Assembly (NCBI GenBank): GCA_965276765.1 | Contig: OZ255627.1 | Location: 2,480,001 to 2,544,000, forward strand | Reading direction: 5' to 3' | Source of the DNA: G965276765 sp965276765 | GTDB lineage: Bacteria > Actinomycetota > Acidimicrobiia > Acidimicrobiales > Palsa-688 | Length of the DNA: 64,000 nucleotides | Shown: in pieces, positions 25,801 to 34,313 of the stretch | Layout: each line of letters begins with the position of its first letter | How positions within the stretch are numbered: the stretch's first letter is position 1 | Notes under the pieces: generated by a model | What the model was told of the DNA's origin: nothing | Database searches by the model: none | Seen by the model: only the letters and a program-made list of their open reading frames with translations | Translations under genes and position numbers: made by a program

Positions 25801-26281
25801 AAACGCGTCCCCCCCCTGGGAAGCAATCCGGCCGCGCCGCGACGACCACGACCGACCAACGGCGGCGGTCATCGTTCGCGGAGAACCAACGGAAGCAGGG
25901 GCCCGGACGCGACAACGGTCGGGATGCTGCGGTCGGGTAGCGCGTAGATTGGTCGTCGCCGGCGCAGCGCCCCTCCCACCCACGGCGGCGCCCCCCGGCA
26001 CCCCTGCAGCTCCCGGTCCCGCCCCGGGGGGTGCCCCGCGTCGTCCGACAGACGACAACCGATCGTGTCGTCCGTTACAAGCTTGATGCCCCTGCCGGTG
26101 GACCCCACCCAGGGCCAAGCCAGACGAGCATCACCGCAGCAAATGGGGCCAGATCAGGAGAGCACACCCAGGCTGTCGGCTGAGAGAACGGGTAGCGTCT
26201 GGTTGTGGCCCCCGGACTCCTTCGGTCCTGGTCTAGCGAGCAGATGGCCGCCACGCGTGCGTCTGCACACGAAAGGCGAGC
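25801..26281. other. About 480 bp without a supportable gene
   Basis: Proline/arginine-rich frames on both strands without domains. It probably includes decayed relaxase-like sequence at the left and, at the right, the promoter of the STAS-domain gene. I see no clear promoter hexamers. Confidence 0.4.
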
Positions 26282-26788
26282 ATGTCCTCGCCCGATCCAG
26301 GCTTCGCCGTCCAGGTCCTCCACCAGGACGGCAGTCTGACCCTGCGCCTCACCGGTGAGCTCGACGTCGCGACGGTGCCGGTGCTGCGTCGCAGTGTCGC
26401 CGAGCTAGTCAGCCCGCACCTGCGGGCCGTGACCGTTGACATGGGAGGATTGGACTTCGTCGACCTGGTCGGCCTGGAAGGGATCTATGAAGTCAAGCTG
26501 ACCGTGGCGGCTGCCGGCGCCGAGTTCAAACTTCGCGCCGTGAGCGAACTTGCTCTTCGAGTCATGCAAATCGTCGACCTCGAAGACCTCCTCGGCGCCA
26601 TCGACCCCGCCTCGGCACCCGAACGGAGTGCGCCCGGGAGGAGCGAGCTAAGTCGCCAAGCGTCACCCCGACCAACGGTGATTGGACCGGCCCTGCGGGG
26701 GGCGGCCGGGTGCGCCTGCTCGACCCCAACCGGTTCTGCCCCGCCAATCGGAGAGCGATCAGCCAGATGGGCCATCACCTCACCATGA
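26282..26788 (+). CDS. STAS-domain protein (anti-sigma factor antagonist-like)
   Basis: ATG 26282 encodes a STAS fold: LTLRLTGELDVATVPVLRRS, then AVTVDMGGLDFVDLVGLEGIYE. The phosphorylatable Ser/Thr normally in the D-S-[ST]-G-L motif is replaced: here DLVGLEG, so classic phospho-switch control is unlikely. The domain ends near residue 112 (DLEDLLGAIDP). The last 55 residues are low complexity and overlap a foreign gene fragment, so the original stop was probably lost through rearrangement. A second STAS gene with intact DASG is at 34314-34820. Confidence 0.75.
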   Translation: MSSPDPGFAVQVLHQDGSLTLRLTGELDVATVPVLRRSVAELVSPHLRAVTVDMGGLDFVDLVGLEGIYEVKLTVAAAGAEFKLRAVSELALRVMQIVDLEDLLGAIDPASAPERSAPGRSELSRQASPRPTVIGPALRGAAGCACSTPTGSAPPIGERSARWAITSP

Positions 26789-26982
26789 TCGCCTACGACA
26801 TGAACGACCAGCCCCTCACCTTCGGCTATGGCGCCCCGCTACGGTTCCGCAACGAGATCGAGCTCGGCTTCAAACAGGTCAAATGGATCAAAGGCATCCA
26901 GTTCGTCGCCGACTACTCCGAGCTCAGCAGCGGCCATGGCGACTACAAGGATCACGAGTTCTTCGGATACCGCCAGTCGATT
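26776..26982 (+). pseudogene. C-terminal fragment of a molybdopterin sulfite-oxidase-like domain
   Basis: The frame reads TMIAYDMNDQPLTFGYGAPL then RFRNEIELGFKQVKWIKGIQ and FVADYSELS, ending HEFFGYRQSI. It aligns with the last 70 residues of the intact fusion protein at 49775-51283 (TILAMDMNGKPLPIEHGAPI, ETQLGFKMVKWVRAIEFVDD). The Mo-binding Cys region is absent, so this is dead DNA. It lost its own stop and runs on into unrelated codons. Confidence 0.8.
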
Positions 26983-27044
26983 GAGCGAGGACACCGCACA
27001 CAGCCGACCGTCGCCCCTGGTCGTCGAAGGATCAGACCTCGACG

Positions 27045-27383
27045 TCAGGTCCGGCCCCTCAACACACCTACCACGACGGCACGATCAGTCTCGGCCCGAA
27101 GGGCGTGCATGGCCCCGGTGGGGACAACCAGGACATCACCCTGATCGGTTGCGTACCGTTTGTCGGCGACGGTGATCACGGGGCGTCCCTCGATGACCAG
27201 CAAGGTCAGTTCACCCGGCGCCGGATGGCGAGGCAGCCCTTGGCTGGGCTCGAGGCACACCACAAACACTGTGGTACCCCGGTCGGAGGTGACGGTGGCC
27301 ACGACCGCCTCGCGAGGATCGAACCGGACCACAGACCGGAACGACCCAGCTACCGCCGCGATCGTTTCCGGTGCTTCGCTCAC
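27045..27383 (-). CDS. Small cupin-domain protein
   Basis: A 112-residue single-domain cupin from GTG 27383 with GGAG upstream. Strands are clear: TTVFVVCLEPSQGLPRHPAPGE (cupin motif 1 with one His), LTLLVIEGRPVITVADKRYA, and GDVLVVPTGAMHALRAETD (motif 2 with His). Metal ligands are fewer than in typical enzymes, so it may be a sensor or binding protein. Substrate unknown. Confidence 0.82.
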   Translation of the reverse strand: MSEAPETIAAVAGSFRSVVRFDPREAVVATVTSDRGTTVFVVCLEPSQGLPRHPAPGELTLLVIEGRPVITVADKRYATDQGDVLVVPTGAMHALRAETDRAVVVGVLRGRT

Positions 27384-27453
27384 GAATACTCCTCACATCG
27401 ATTTTCCCTTCGAGTATCCCATCGGACACGGCGGGCCAAACAAGCTGGCATCG

Positions 27454-27877
27454 TTAGACGGTCGGGTCGGTTGGCACGGGGCGCTCTCGAGCCTGGCGGT
27501 CACGGATGTGCTCGGTCTCGGCGGCTCGGACGTCGCGCACACCGCGGACGGTCAGGCGGCCGAGAGCGAAGGCGGCCAGGAAGGTGATCACCGCGCCGAG
27601 GCCTAGGAAGTAGCCCATGGCCTGGGCGACCTGGGAGCCGGTGTTGCCGGTATAAGCGCCGGCGTCGATGACCCCGTTGTTCCACAGTCGGCTGATCTCG
27701 GCTCCGACCACGAACCACACCCCACCGGCGACGGCCAGCGACGCGCCCATCGAGGCGTTAATCCGATTGTGGCTGAACGCCAAGAGCGCTCCGCCGACGA
27801 GGACGGCCACGCCGGGGATGATGTCGAGCCATAGCCGACCGAAGGTGAACGTCCAGGCCGGCCGGCCTCCGATGCCG
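27454..27877 (-). pseudogene. Membrane protein, C-terminal part (interrupted)
   Basis: The minus strand encodes WTFTFGRLWLDIIPGVAVLV (helix), INASMGASLAVAGGVWFVVG (helix), then GYFLGLGAVITFLAAFALGRL (helix) and a charged tail to TAA 27454. The first helix and N-terminus are at 31726-32035, on the other side of a 3.85-kb recombinase element. The likely whole was a four-helix membrane protein of about 240 residues, family not recognised with certainty (SPW-like). The open frame upstream of 27877 belongs to the element. Confidence 0.78.
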
Positions 27878-27937
27878 TATTCTCTGAACTTGAAATTGAG
27901 GGCTCGGGGCGGGATCGGCTGAGCTCGGTGCGGATGG

Positions 27938-30415
27938 CTATTCGTGAGTAGCGGTGCTCGTTGCAACCGGCGCGAGTGACTGTTGCCGTGCCGTGAGGCG
28001 CACGTTGATGGGATGTGCGCGACCGTCGATCTGGGAGAGCTTCTCGTGCGCGCCGGCCAGGCTGATCTTGAGTCCTTCGACTTCGCCGTGCCAGCCTTCG
28101 CGTTCGGCTTCGGCGATGCGGGCGGTGAGGTTGTCGCGAATCTCGAGGAGGCGAGGCTGCTGGTCGGGGTCGGGCCAGAGCATTGAACAGCGGACGCACG
28201 CGTGCTCGTGGATGCATGGAGTGGAGAACGCCCTTGCGCAGGTGCCGATGGAGACCTTTCGTTTCTCGAAGTGACCGAGGAATTCCTGCCACTCGTGATC
28301 GGTAGGGGTTCGGTATTCGTCGCTGGGCCGCAGGGATCGTCGTCGGGCGAGGAAGGCGAGGTGGGCCTGGACGGCTTCGTCCGGGTAGACGGCCTTGTAG
28401 CCCATGGTGACGTTGATGTCGCGGTGACCGGCGATGATCTGGGCGATGTGAGGAGGGAGCCCGTTCATTACTGCGTCGGTGATGAACATCCGACGGAAGT
28501 CATGTGGCGTGTAGCGCAGCGGCTCCCCGTCGACGGGATCGACGAGGCCGGCGTGAGCCAGAGCGCCGCTCAGCAGGGTGCGGACCATGCTGTCGGCGAT
28601 CACCCGGGTCTCGGTGTTGAGACGACGCTGGAACAGCAATGGCGCTGGAGCCGACCACACTCGTTCGTGCGTGTCGTAGGAGGGGACGAGAGGGACGGTT
28701 CCGGTCCCGTCGCTGACGCGCAGGATGATCGCGCCGAGGACGTCTGCCAATTCCGGGCTGACGACGAGGAGGCGTTCTGTGTCGGTTTTGGAAGGAAGGA
28801 TCTGTAGCAACGGGACGATCTCTCCGGTGGTGGGCAGGCGGTATTGCACCAAGCTGTGGTGACTGAGCTCGCGTAGTTCCTCGACGCGCACACCGGTCGC
28901 GCGCAGCACCTCGACGACGGCCCACGCCCAAAACGCGTGGTCTTCTTCCCGCACCAGATCGCGGCGTCGGCCATCGGCCGGGTCATGCGCCCAGACTTTG
29001 CCGGCACCCGAGCGCGGCTCGATGACTGAGCGCACCAGCGTGAGTCCCGCGGCCGTGAACGGCTCCCCGGGACCGGCTTGGCGGGCGGCTCCGAGGAGAG
29101 CGGCCGTGGTGGCGCGTCGTTCGGCGACAGAGCGCACGACAACGGGCAGCACGGGCAGGCGTTCACGGGTGCGGGAATCCATTCGGGACTTGAGTTTGCG
29201 CTTGGCCTTGCGCCGGTTGATTTCCTCGGCGCCGACCGGACAACGAGCCACCCAGATTGCCCAGCGCGCCGGGTCCTCGACCGCCCAATGTGCGAGGTCC
29301 AGGTAGAAGGCCCGCACGGGGGTCAGGCACTCCCGATAGTTGATCCGCTCCACGACCACTTCGGTCTTTTCACCTGCGGACGTCGTGACCGTCTTCGTCA
29401 CGGTTTGCAGGCGTCGCTTCCACGCGTCGGCCGCCGCGATGCTCAGGTGCAGGCTATCGATGCCGGGATGATGGCGTTCCAGGTCGGACCAGAACAGCTT
29501 GCCCAAGAAGTTGGCGAGCGACTCCAAGCTGTTGTAGTCGAGGGCCGGTTGACGCTCGCGTAGATAGTCGACGAGAAGATCGCGGACGGGACGACAGTTC
29601 AGTCGGTAGCGGTCGATCAGCTCCTCGGGGCTGCGCTGGCCCTCGGTGCGTAATGCTCGCAGGGTCGGCGGTGCGGCCGGTCCGAAAGTCCCCATGTCGT
29701 GCAGGAGCCGATAGAACAGGGTGCGCCCGGCGGACGGGTTGTCGTAGGCGTCGGCTTGGGCGTCGAAGAGCTCCAGGAGGTCTCCGACGACGATGTCGCC
29801 AATCGTGCCGCCCTTGGCGGCGATGATCATTGCCGCCCGATACAACGTTTGGCCTCTCGCCACGACCGAGACGCCGGGGGCGGCGTCGCAGGCAGCCACG
29901 AGTTGGGCGAACCCTCCTGGATCTCGGGACGCGGCCAAGGTTCGCAGAAGCAGGCCGCCTCTGGCCGGCCCGCCGCCCACCAGCCAGCGCAGCGATGGGC
30001 GAATCACATCCGCGGAGACCAGCACCGGGAGCGCCTCGACCAACGCCTCGTGTCGATACGCCGTTCGATGATCACGCGCGTGCAGCCACTCGACAGGGAC
30101 CTGTCGCCACCCGCTCACCGCGTCGTCGGCCCCGCTCGATATCCAACGCTGCTGCCAGGTCTGGCCCGCCTGGTCCGCCAGCCAGGCGACCATCAGCTTC
30201 AAGCCCCCGACGCGTCTGGCCTGCTTCGCCGGCCGCTCCAACACGAACGGCGGCGACATCAGCCCGGCCAACAGCTCCTGCTCGGGCTGGCACGTTGCCG
30301 GCCAACGCGTCGGCAACGAGCGAGGCGGGAATTCGGCCGGCTCCGCCAACCCGAGAGGCTGATCGGGGTCCGACGAGATGTTGGCGTTGGTCTGTTGCGC
30401 GGCGGCGACACTCAC
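27938..30415 (-). CDS. Large tyrosine recombinase (TnpB-like) of a Tn554-like element
   Basis: An 825-residue protein from GTG 30415, overlapping the first recombinase in GTGA. The catalytic domain is in the last third: ATGVRVEELRELSHHSLVQY (first Arg), TPHDFRRMFITDAVM (His-x-x-Arg) and IAGHRDINVTMGYKAVYPD (second His and Tyr). After it comes a cysteine-containing tail (IGTCARAFSTPCIHEHACVRC) and a coiled-coil-like stretch, typical of large actinobacterial recombinases in such pairs. The N-terminal 400 residues are helical with no named domain. An upstream in-frame extension overlaps the partner gene and is arginine-rich, so it is not coding. Confidence 0.85.
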   Translation of the reverse strand: MSVAAAQQTNANISSDPDQPLGLAEPAEFPPRSLPTRWPATCQPEQELLAGLMSPPFVLERPAKQARRVGGLKLMVAWLADQAGQTWQQRWISSGADDAVSGWRQVPVEWLHARDHRTAYRHEALVEALPVLVSADVIRPSLRWLVGGGPARGGLLLRTLAASRDPGGFAQLVAACDAAPGVSVVARGQTLYRAAMIIAAKGGTIGDIVVGDLLELFDAQADAYDNPSAGRTLFYRLLHDMGTFGPAAPPTLRALRTEGQRSPEELIDRYRLNCRPVRDLLVDYLRERQPALDYNSLESLANFLGKLFWSDLERHHPGIDSLHLSIAAADAWKRRLQTVTKTVTTSAGEKTEVVVERINYRECLTPVRAFYLDLAHWAVEDPARWAIWVARCPVGAEEINRRKAKRKLKSRMDSRTRERLPVLPVVVRSVAERRATTAALLGAARQAGPGEPFTAAGLTLVRSVIEPRSGAGKVWAHDPADGRRRDLVREEDHAFWAWAVVEVLRATGVRVEELRELSHHSLVQYRLPTTGEIVPLLQILPSKTDTERLLVVSPELADVLGAIILRVSDGTGTVPLVPSYDTHERVWSAPAPLLFQRRLNTETRVIADSMVRTLLSGALAHAGLVDPVDGEPLRYTPHDFRRMFITDAVMNGLPPHIAQIIAGHRDINVTMGYKAVYPDEAVQAHLAFLARRRSLRPSDEYRTPTDHEWQEFLGHFEKRKVSIGTCARAFSTPCIHEHACVRCSMLWPDPDQQPRLLEIRDNLTARIAEAEREGWHGEVEGLKISLAGAHEKLSQIDGRAHPINVRLTARQQSLAPVATSTATHE

Positions 30416-31632
30416 GAACTGGCTCGGCCAAAGAGGACCTCGAGCGTCTCGGGCCGGTATCCCGGCGCGGCCACGGGCACGGAGCGCTCTGCCGCGAGGC
30501 GGGTCTGCTCGGCGTGGTGGGCCAGTACCCGACGGATCACGTCTTCCTTGCGGGGGGTGAGGTAAATCTGGGTGGTCGTGAGTTGGGCGTGGCCCAGCAC
30601 CGCCTGCACGTCGGTGAGCGGCAGAGCCGGGTCCTGCGCCATCCTGTAGGCAGCCGTGTGGCGCAACGAGTGCAGCGTCGCCGTGGTCCCGGCCGACACG
30701 TTCACCCGCTCGAACATGCGGTGCGCGCCGTGATAGGTCAACGGGCGTGGCGGGCGGCGTAACGTCCACCACAACGGCTGCCGACGTCCCGGAGGGATCA
30801 GGTCGCCCATCTCCACCTGATACAGCCGCAACCACACGAACGCGTCGCTCGACGCCGGAAGCTCCTGGGCGGCGCCGCTGCCTTTGCGGATGACCCTGAT
30901 CAGCTGCCGGCCCGGATCAACCCCGCCCAGCGTGACCGACAACAGCTCCGACGCACGAGCCGCGGTCGAGACGTAGAACGCCACCAGGGCCCGGTCCCGG
31001 TGCGATGGCAGGCGAACGAAAATCTCATTGAACTCGTCGTCTGGCACCGCCCGCGGGATCCGAGTAACGACGCTGGGCCGGTAACGGCCAGTCCGATCGT
31101 TGCGTTGCGGCTCCATCGGGTTGTGATGCGCGTGGGCGCGGCCGCCACGACGAGAACGGTCCAACGGGAACGGGTTGAGCACCGGACCGGTGCCCGCCTC
31201 GCGGTGAAAGTCGTAGAAGCCCCGCAGCACGGTCTCGCTGTGCGCTCGCACCGACGCCGCGTACATAGCCGGCGGCGTCGCCGACGCCGGCACATCGGGA
31301 TGCCGCCAATGTGACCTCGCCGGCTTGCCAGCCACCAGCAACCAACGGCAAAAGTCGCGAGCCTCGCCACCTGTTGCCCGCTCCCACGACACCCCCACCG
31401 CCCACAAGAAACGGAACCACCGGAGCAGGTCTGTCCCATACGAGCGGACCGTCGCAACCGATCTGCCCGCCGCCTGGAGATCAGCGAACCAAGCCGACAC
31501 CGCCTCGACCACGACCCCGTCCGGGCCAACGACCCGGTAAGGCTCCCAGCGATCCCCGGTATCGACGAGGCGACCGACCTGGGGCACTACGACTGCAGCT
31601 AGATCGCTCAAAGGTTCCGGCACGGCGGTCAT
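30412..31632 (-). CDS. Tyrosine recombinase (TnpA/XerC-like) of a Tn554-like element
   Basis: A 406-residue recombinase from ATG 31632. The N-terminal SAM-like domain has AVSAWFADLQAAGRSVATVRSYG; the catalytic domain has STAARASELLSV (Arg), LHSLRHTAAYRMA (His-x-x-Arg) and VLGHAQLTTTQIYL (His and Tyr nucleophile). All active residues are present. It is translationally coupled to the larger recombinase, and both are probably needed, as with Tn554 TnpA and TnpB. Confidence 0.88.
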   Translation of the reverse strand: MTAVPEPLSDLAAVVVPQVGRLVDTGDRWEPYRVVGPDGVVVEAVSAWFADLQAAGRSVATVRSYGTDLLRWFRFLWAVGVSWERATGGEARDFCRWLLVAGKPARSHWRHPDVPASATPPAMYAASVRAHSETVLRGFYDFHREAGTGPVLNPFPLDRSRRGGRAHAHHNPMEPQRNDRTGRYRPSVVTRIPRAVPDDEFNEIFVRLPSHRDRALVAFYVSTAARASELLSVTLGGVDPGRQLIRVIRKGSGAAQELPASSDAFVWLRLYQVEMGDLIPPGRRQPLWWTLRRPPRPLTYHGAHRMFERVNVSAGTTATLHSLRHTAAYRMAQDPALPLTDVQAVLGHAQLTTTQIYLTPRKEDVIRRVLAHHAEQTRLAAERSVPVAAPGYRPETLEVLFGRASS

Positions 31633-31725
31633 GGTGAGAGCGGTCTATCAGGGCCCAACTCCCAAACCGCGGATACCCAAGATAGCCCCTCACCTGGATC
31701 TTTATAGGCAGTAGTTCAGTCAATA

Positions 31726-32035
31726 GGTAGCGGAAGTACGGCCCGACAAAGGGGATGATGGCACCCCAGATCCCGAGCAGGACTAGCAGACACCCGCTCA
31801 AGGCGCCCTTGGAACGAGCGATACGTAGTGTGCCTCCGGAGCGGCGACCGCCCAGCGCCGGGACGGCGGTGGCCACGGTCGTCCGGTGTTCCGGCGCGAC
31901 GTCGCCTTCAACGGGACGCTCGGCGGGCCCCTCAGGGTTGACGTTGGGGGAGGCGGCCGGGGTCTGTGCCGAGTTGACCTCGGGATCGCAACTGGCGGTG
32001 ACCGCTTGGATGTGCTGTTCAGCCATTCGTTTCAT
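31726..32035 (-). pseudogene. Membrane protein, N-terminal part (interrupted)
   Basis: From ATG 32035 the minus strand encodes a soluble, acidic/proline-rich segment of about 70 residues. Then comes the basic RIARSKGALSGCLLVLLGIW with GAIIPFVGPYFRY, one membrane helix. At RY it enters the recombinase element. The rest of the protein is at 27454-27877; joining TTCCGCTAC to GGCATCGGAGGC gives R-Y-G-I-G-G in frame. Confidence 0.75.
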
Positions 32036-32653
32036 CTTTCATGTTCCGTTGGTGAGGGTCGTAGAGGGAAAGGGAGAAGCGGTGGTCGTGTCGGGGGCGC
32101 CGGCGGCGGACCCGACGGGGGCACGGTGGAGCTCGACGGGTATGTCTCTGCTCGACGCCCTTGCCTCCGGCGGCCGGCTGACGGTACGTTCGGAACTCGA
32201 AAGCGACGACGTTGACCACGCTCGGTCAGTCTCGTTGCGTTCAGTCTCGTTGCGCTGCGCGCCGGGCTTGGTCTTTGTCGCCGAACTCGCACGGGTCTCG
32301 ATGCCGGGCGGCTTTGATGCACACCCGACCGGTACCAAGATCGGTGAGGCCACGGCGATGAGCGGCGGCCAATTGCGTGTCGACGCTGGAGTTGTGGACG
32401 TCTTGGCGCCCGTCGAAGTCGCCGGTCACAACCACGCTCTAGTGACGATGGCGTGCGGATCGCCTGGTGCGCTCTCCGGGAGCGCCCAATCCACGGCGAA
32501 CCCGGCGCCGGGCGTCGCCCCTACGCCAAGAACAGCGGCCGACCGATCGGTAGCGACGGCCTCCCGGCAGGGCTTGCCGCTGGAAGTCGTGGTCGCGGGC
32601 GCCATGTGGGGCGAGGGTCGTGTCTCGGTGGTCATGTCGTGTCCCTTCCATTT
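32036..32653. other. About 600 bp with only doubtful small frames
   Basis: A 69-codon minus-strand frame at 32426-32635 starts ATG after GAAGGGAC and could be a small protein (alanine/threonine-rich, no domain). Two more minus frames (32241-32435, 32039-32353) overlap one another and look like non-coding sequence. A repeated GTCTCGTTGCGTTCA motif occurs twice near 32227-32260. I support no function. Confidence 0.35.
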
Positions 32654-33208
32654 TTAGGAGCCTTTCTTGCCGGTATGGTGCTGTTGGTGGGGGAGGGGGC
32701 CAGCGGCGGGTCCACGATGAGGGCTCGTGGCCGCCTCTGCTTGGTCAAGGGCGGCGCGAACTCTGTTTGTTATGTCTCTGGTCGAGGACCATCCCCGCGC
32801 CCGCTGCGTGGCCACCCGTGGCTCGACGGGGATAAGAAAGCCTATGTCTCTGGTCGGGAGCCGTGCCCCTGCCCGCTGCGTGGCTACCCGCAGCTCGACG
32901 GGGATAAGGAAGCCCCGTTGTAGCTGTCCCAAGCTCAGGTTGCAGCGGTCGAGAGCGGCCAGTACCTCGCCGGCGAGGAAGGGGGGTGCTTGGGAGTCGC
33001 GAGAGAACCTGGCTTTGACGCGGGCCAGGGTCTCGATGTCGGCTCGCGACCCGTGGGCGAGGGTGTTGACCCACACCCAAGGGGAAACCCGTCGGCGCCG
33101 GTGGGTATGGCGATGGAGGTACCGGCCGGCGAGGAACGCCTCGCAGTCCTCACTCAGCGTCCGCTCGGCTCTGCTCGCCCGGTCCTGTCGGCCACGCCAC
33201 GTCCGCAT
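32654..33208 (-). CDS. Hypothetical protein with an internal 24-residue tandem repeat
   Basis: ATG 33208 opens a 184-codon frame: ERTLSEDCEAFLAGRYLHRH, VWVNTLAHGSRADIETLARV and FLAGEVLAALDRCNLSLGQLQ look like a genuine helical protein. The C-terminal half contains two copies of a 24-residue unit (GFLIPVE.RVATQRA) made by a 72-bp DNA duplication, then a His/Pro-rich tail. The start overlaps the upstream DinB-like gene by 59 bp in another frame, suggesting coupling or a frameshifted fusion. No family recognised. Confidence 0.5.
   Translation of the reverse strand: MRTWRGRQDRASRAERTLSEDCEAFLAGRYLHRHTHRRRRVSPWVWVNTLAHGSRADIETLARVKARFSRDSQAPPFLAGEVLAALDRCNLSLGQLQRGFLIPVELRVATQRAGARLPTRDIGFLIPVEPRVATQRARGWSSTRDITNRVRAALDQAEAATSPHRGPAAGPLPHQQHHTGKKGS
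32771..32914. repeat. 72-bp imperfect tandem repeat, two copies
   Basis: Copies at 32771-32842 and 32843-32914 both begin TATGTCTCTGGTCG and end GCTCGACGGGGATAAG-(A/G)AAGCC, about 85 percent alike. The unit length is a multiple of three, so the reading frame of the minus-strand gene is kept. The whole unit is conserved with no variable spacer, so it is not a CRISPR array. Confidence 0.8.
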
Positions 33209-33788
33209 CGTCTTCTCCGTTCTCCCAAACAGGTGATGGATCTCTGGTTGCTCTTTCGGTTGTGTCCAGCAGCTCTGGGGCGACGTGTTCGATGTCGAAG
33301 AGGTGGTGGACGGCGGCGTGCACCGCGCCGTTGGCCAGTCCCAGGGCCGACAGGGGCCGGCCGTGCCATACACCACCACGATGCCAGCGGTCCGCGGGGA
33401 AGTCGTCGAGGACTTCGGCGAGGGCTTCGATGTTGGCGACCAGCCCGACGATTGCCGCCCAGGTGTAGTCGAGAGCGAACGGCTGGACGGGTTGGGGATC
33501 GAGGTCACAGAAGACCGGGGTGTCGCCGCCGGCCAGGCGGATGAGACGGCTGGTGTCGCCCTGCAGGGCGTCGCTGACGTCGATCACCTCTTCGAGCACC
33601 AACCGGCCCGCCTCGTTCCACGACCCGCCGGACGCTTGCGCGGCGACAGCAAGGACTACGAAGGCACGCTGGTAGCGCACCGCGGTACGCCTCAAGATGC
33701 GGTCGAGATGGGCTGGCCGGTCGCAGGCAGCGAACCCGCAGTGACCACAGACCGCGTCCGACGGCTCGGTTTGGATAGGGAAAGCCAA
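33150..33788 (-). CDS. DinB-like helical protein with an N-terminal CxxC
   Basis: A 212-residue protein. The N-terminal CGHCGFAACDRPAHLDRILR is like the CxxCGF start of actinobacterial DinB/mycothiol-type proteins. The C-terminal NIEALAEVLDDFPADRWHRG and GLANGAVHAAVHHLFDIEHV carry the His residues (HAAVHHLFD) expected for a metal-binding four-helix bundle. The start is TTG 33788, the only one matching GGAGCGAGGATC upstream; it is uncertain. Possible roles are thiol-dependent detoxification or maleylpyruvate-isomerase-like chemistry. Confidence 0.6.
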   Translation of the reverse strand: MAFPIQTEPSDAVCGHCGFAACDRPAHLDRILRRTAVRYQRAFVVLAVAAQASGGSWNEAGRLVLEEVIDVSDALQGDTSRLIRLAGGDTPVFCDLDPQPVQPFALDYTWAAIVGLVANIEALAEVLDDFPADRWHRGGVWHGRPLSALGLANGAVHAAVHHLFDIEHVAPELLDTTERATRDPSPVWENGEDDADVAWPTGPGEQSRADAE

Positions 33789-33807
33789 CGTCGAGTGATC
33801 CTCGCTC

Positions 33808-34197
33808 CTAGGCCGCGTCGTCCGAAGGCGACCCAGGTACCACGGGCGAACGTTCGGCCAGCTCAGCGGGGGCGTGATCGACGGTTGTCAGGGCGGTGTC
33901 GAATCCGAGGGCAAACGCCGCCAGGACCGCCACGGTGCTGAAGCCGCGGGCGAACGCCGCCACGGCCGCCACGGTGCTGACGCCGTCCGCATCGGCGCCG
34001 AGGCCTCCGGCCACGCCGAGGGCCTCGTTCAACAGGTAGGCGAGTCCGGCGACTCCATCTTCGAGCCGGTCCCGGACGACACCGATAGGCGCCACGGACG
34101 CTTCGAGCGAGGACGGCCGAGACATGGTGACCTCGATGTTGTCTGCCGATAAGACCGGCGCTGGCGCTGCGGGAACAATCCTCAGATGAGCAGCCAT
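33808..34197 (-). CDS. Hypothetical protein with alanine-rich hydrophobic repeats
   Basis: ATG 34197 encodes 129 residues. The middle GVVRDRLEDGVAGLAYLLNEAL is amphipathic. Two similar units follow (STVAAVAAFARGF, STVAVLAAFALGF) that could form a hydrophobic hairpin. The DNA of this stretch has matching CGCCACGGTGCTGA repeats. No known family. It lies between the STAS gene and the DinB-like gene on the same strand and may be in one operon with them. Confidence 0.5.
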   Translation of the reverse strand: MAAHLRIVPAAPAPVLSADNIEVTMSRPSSLEASVAPIGVVRDRLEDGVAGLAYLLNEALGVAGGLGADADGVSTVAAVAAFARGFSTVAVLAAFALGFDTALTTVDHAPAELAERSPVVPGSPSDDAA

Positions 34198-34313
34198 TCG
34201 ATCCTCGGTTCCTCGACGGACCAGCCGCAACTGGACCGGGCCGGAGGTAAGACCGCACCGGCGCTCAGACGACCGGCACCCAACCACAGTTACGTCGTGT
34301 TCCGATATGTTGT

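Larger units (their letters stand above)
27878..31725 (-). mobile_element. Tn554-like element with two tyrosine recombinases
   Basis: The element holds two overlapping recombinase genes and nothing else sizeable. Its borders are set by the two halves of the interrupted membrane-protein gene. The ends share a short inverted repeat: TATTCTCTGAACTTG at 27878-27892, and TATTGACTGAACTAC read inward from 31725. The triplet TAC is found at both junctions on the coding strand of the target gene. There is no longer target duplication, as expected for recombinase-mediated insertion. Tn554 carries tnpA, tnpB and tnpC; a tnpC-like gene is not seen here. Confidence 0.72.

Noticed and set aside
32771..32914. 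Possible CRISPR repeats
   Set aside because: The whole 72-bp unit is conserved in both copies, with no variable spacer and no third copy; no cas gene is nearby.
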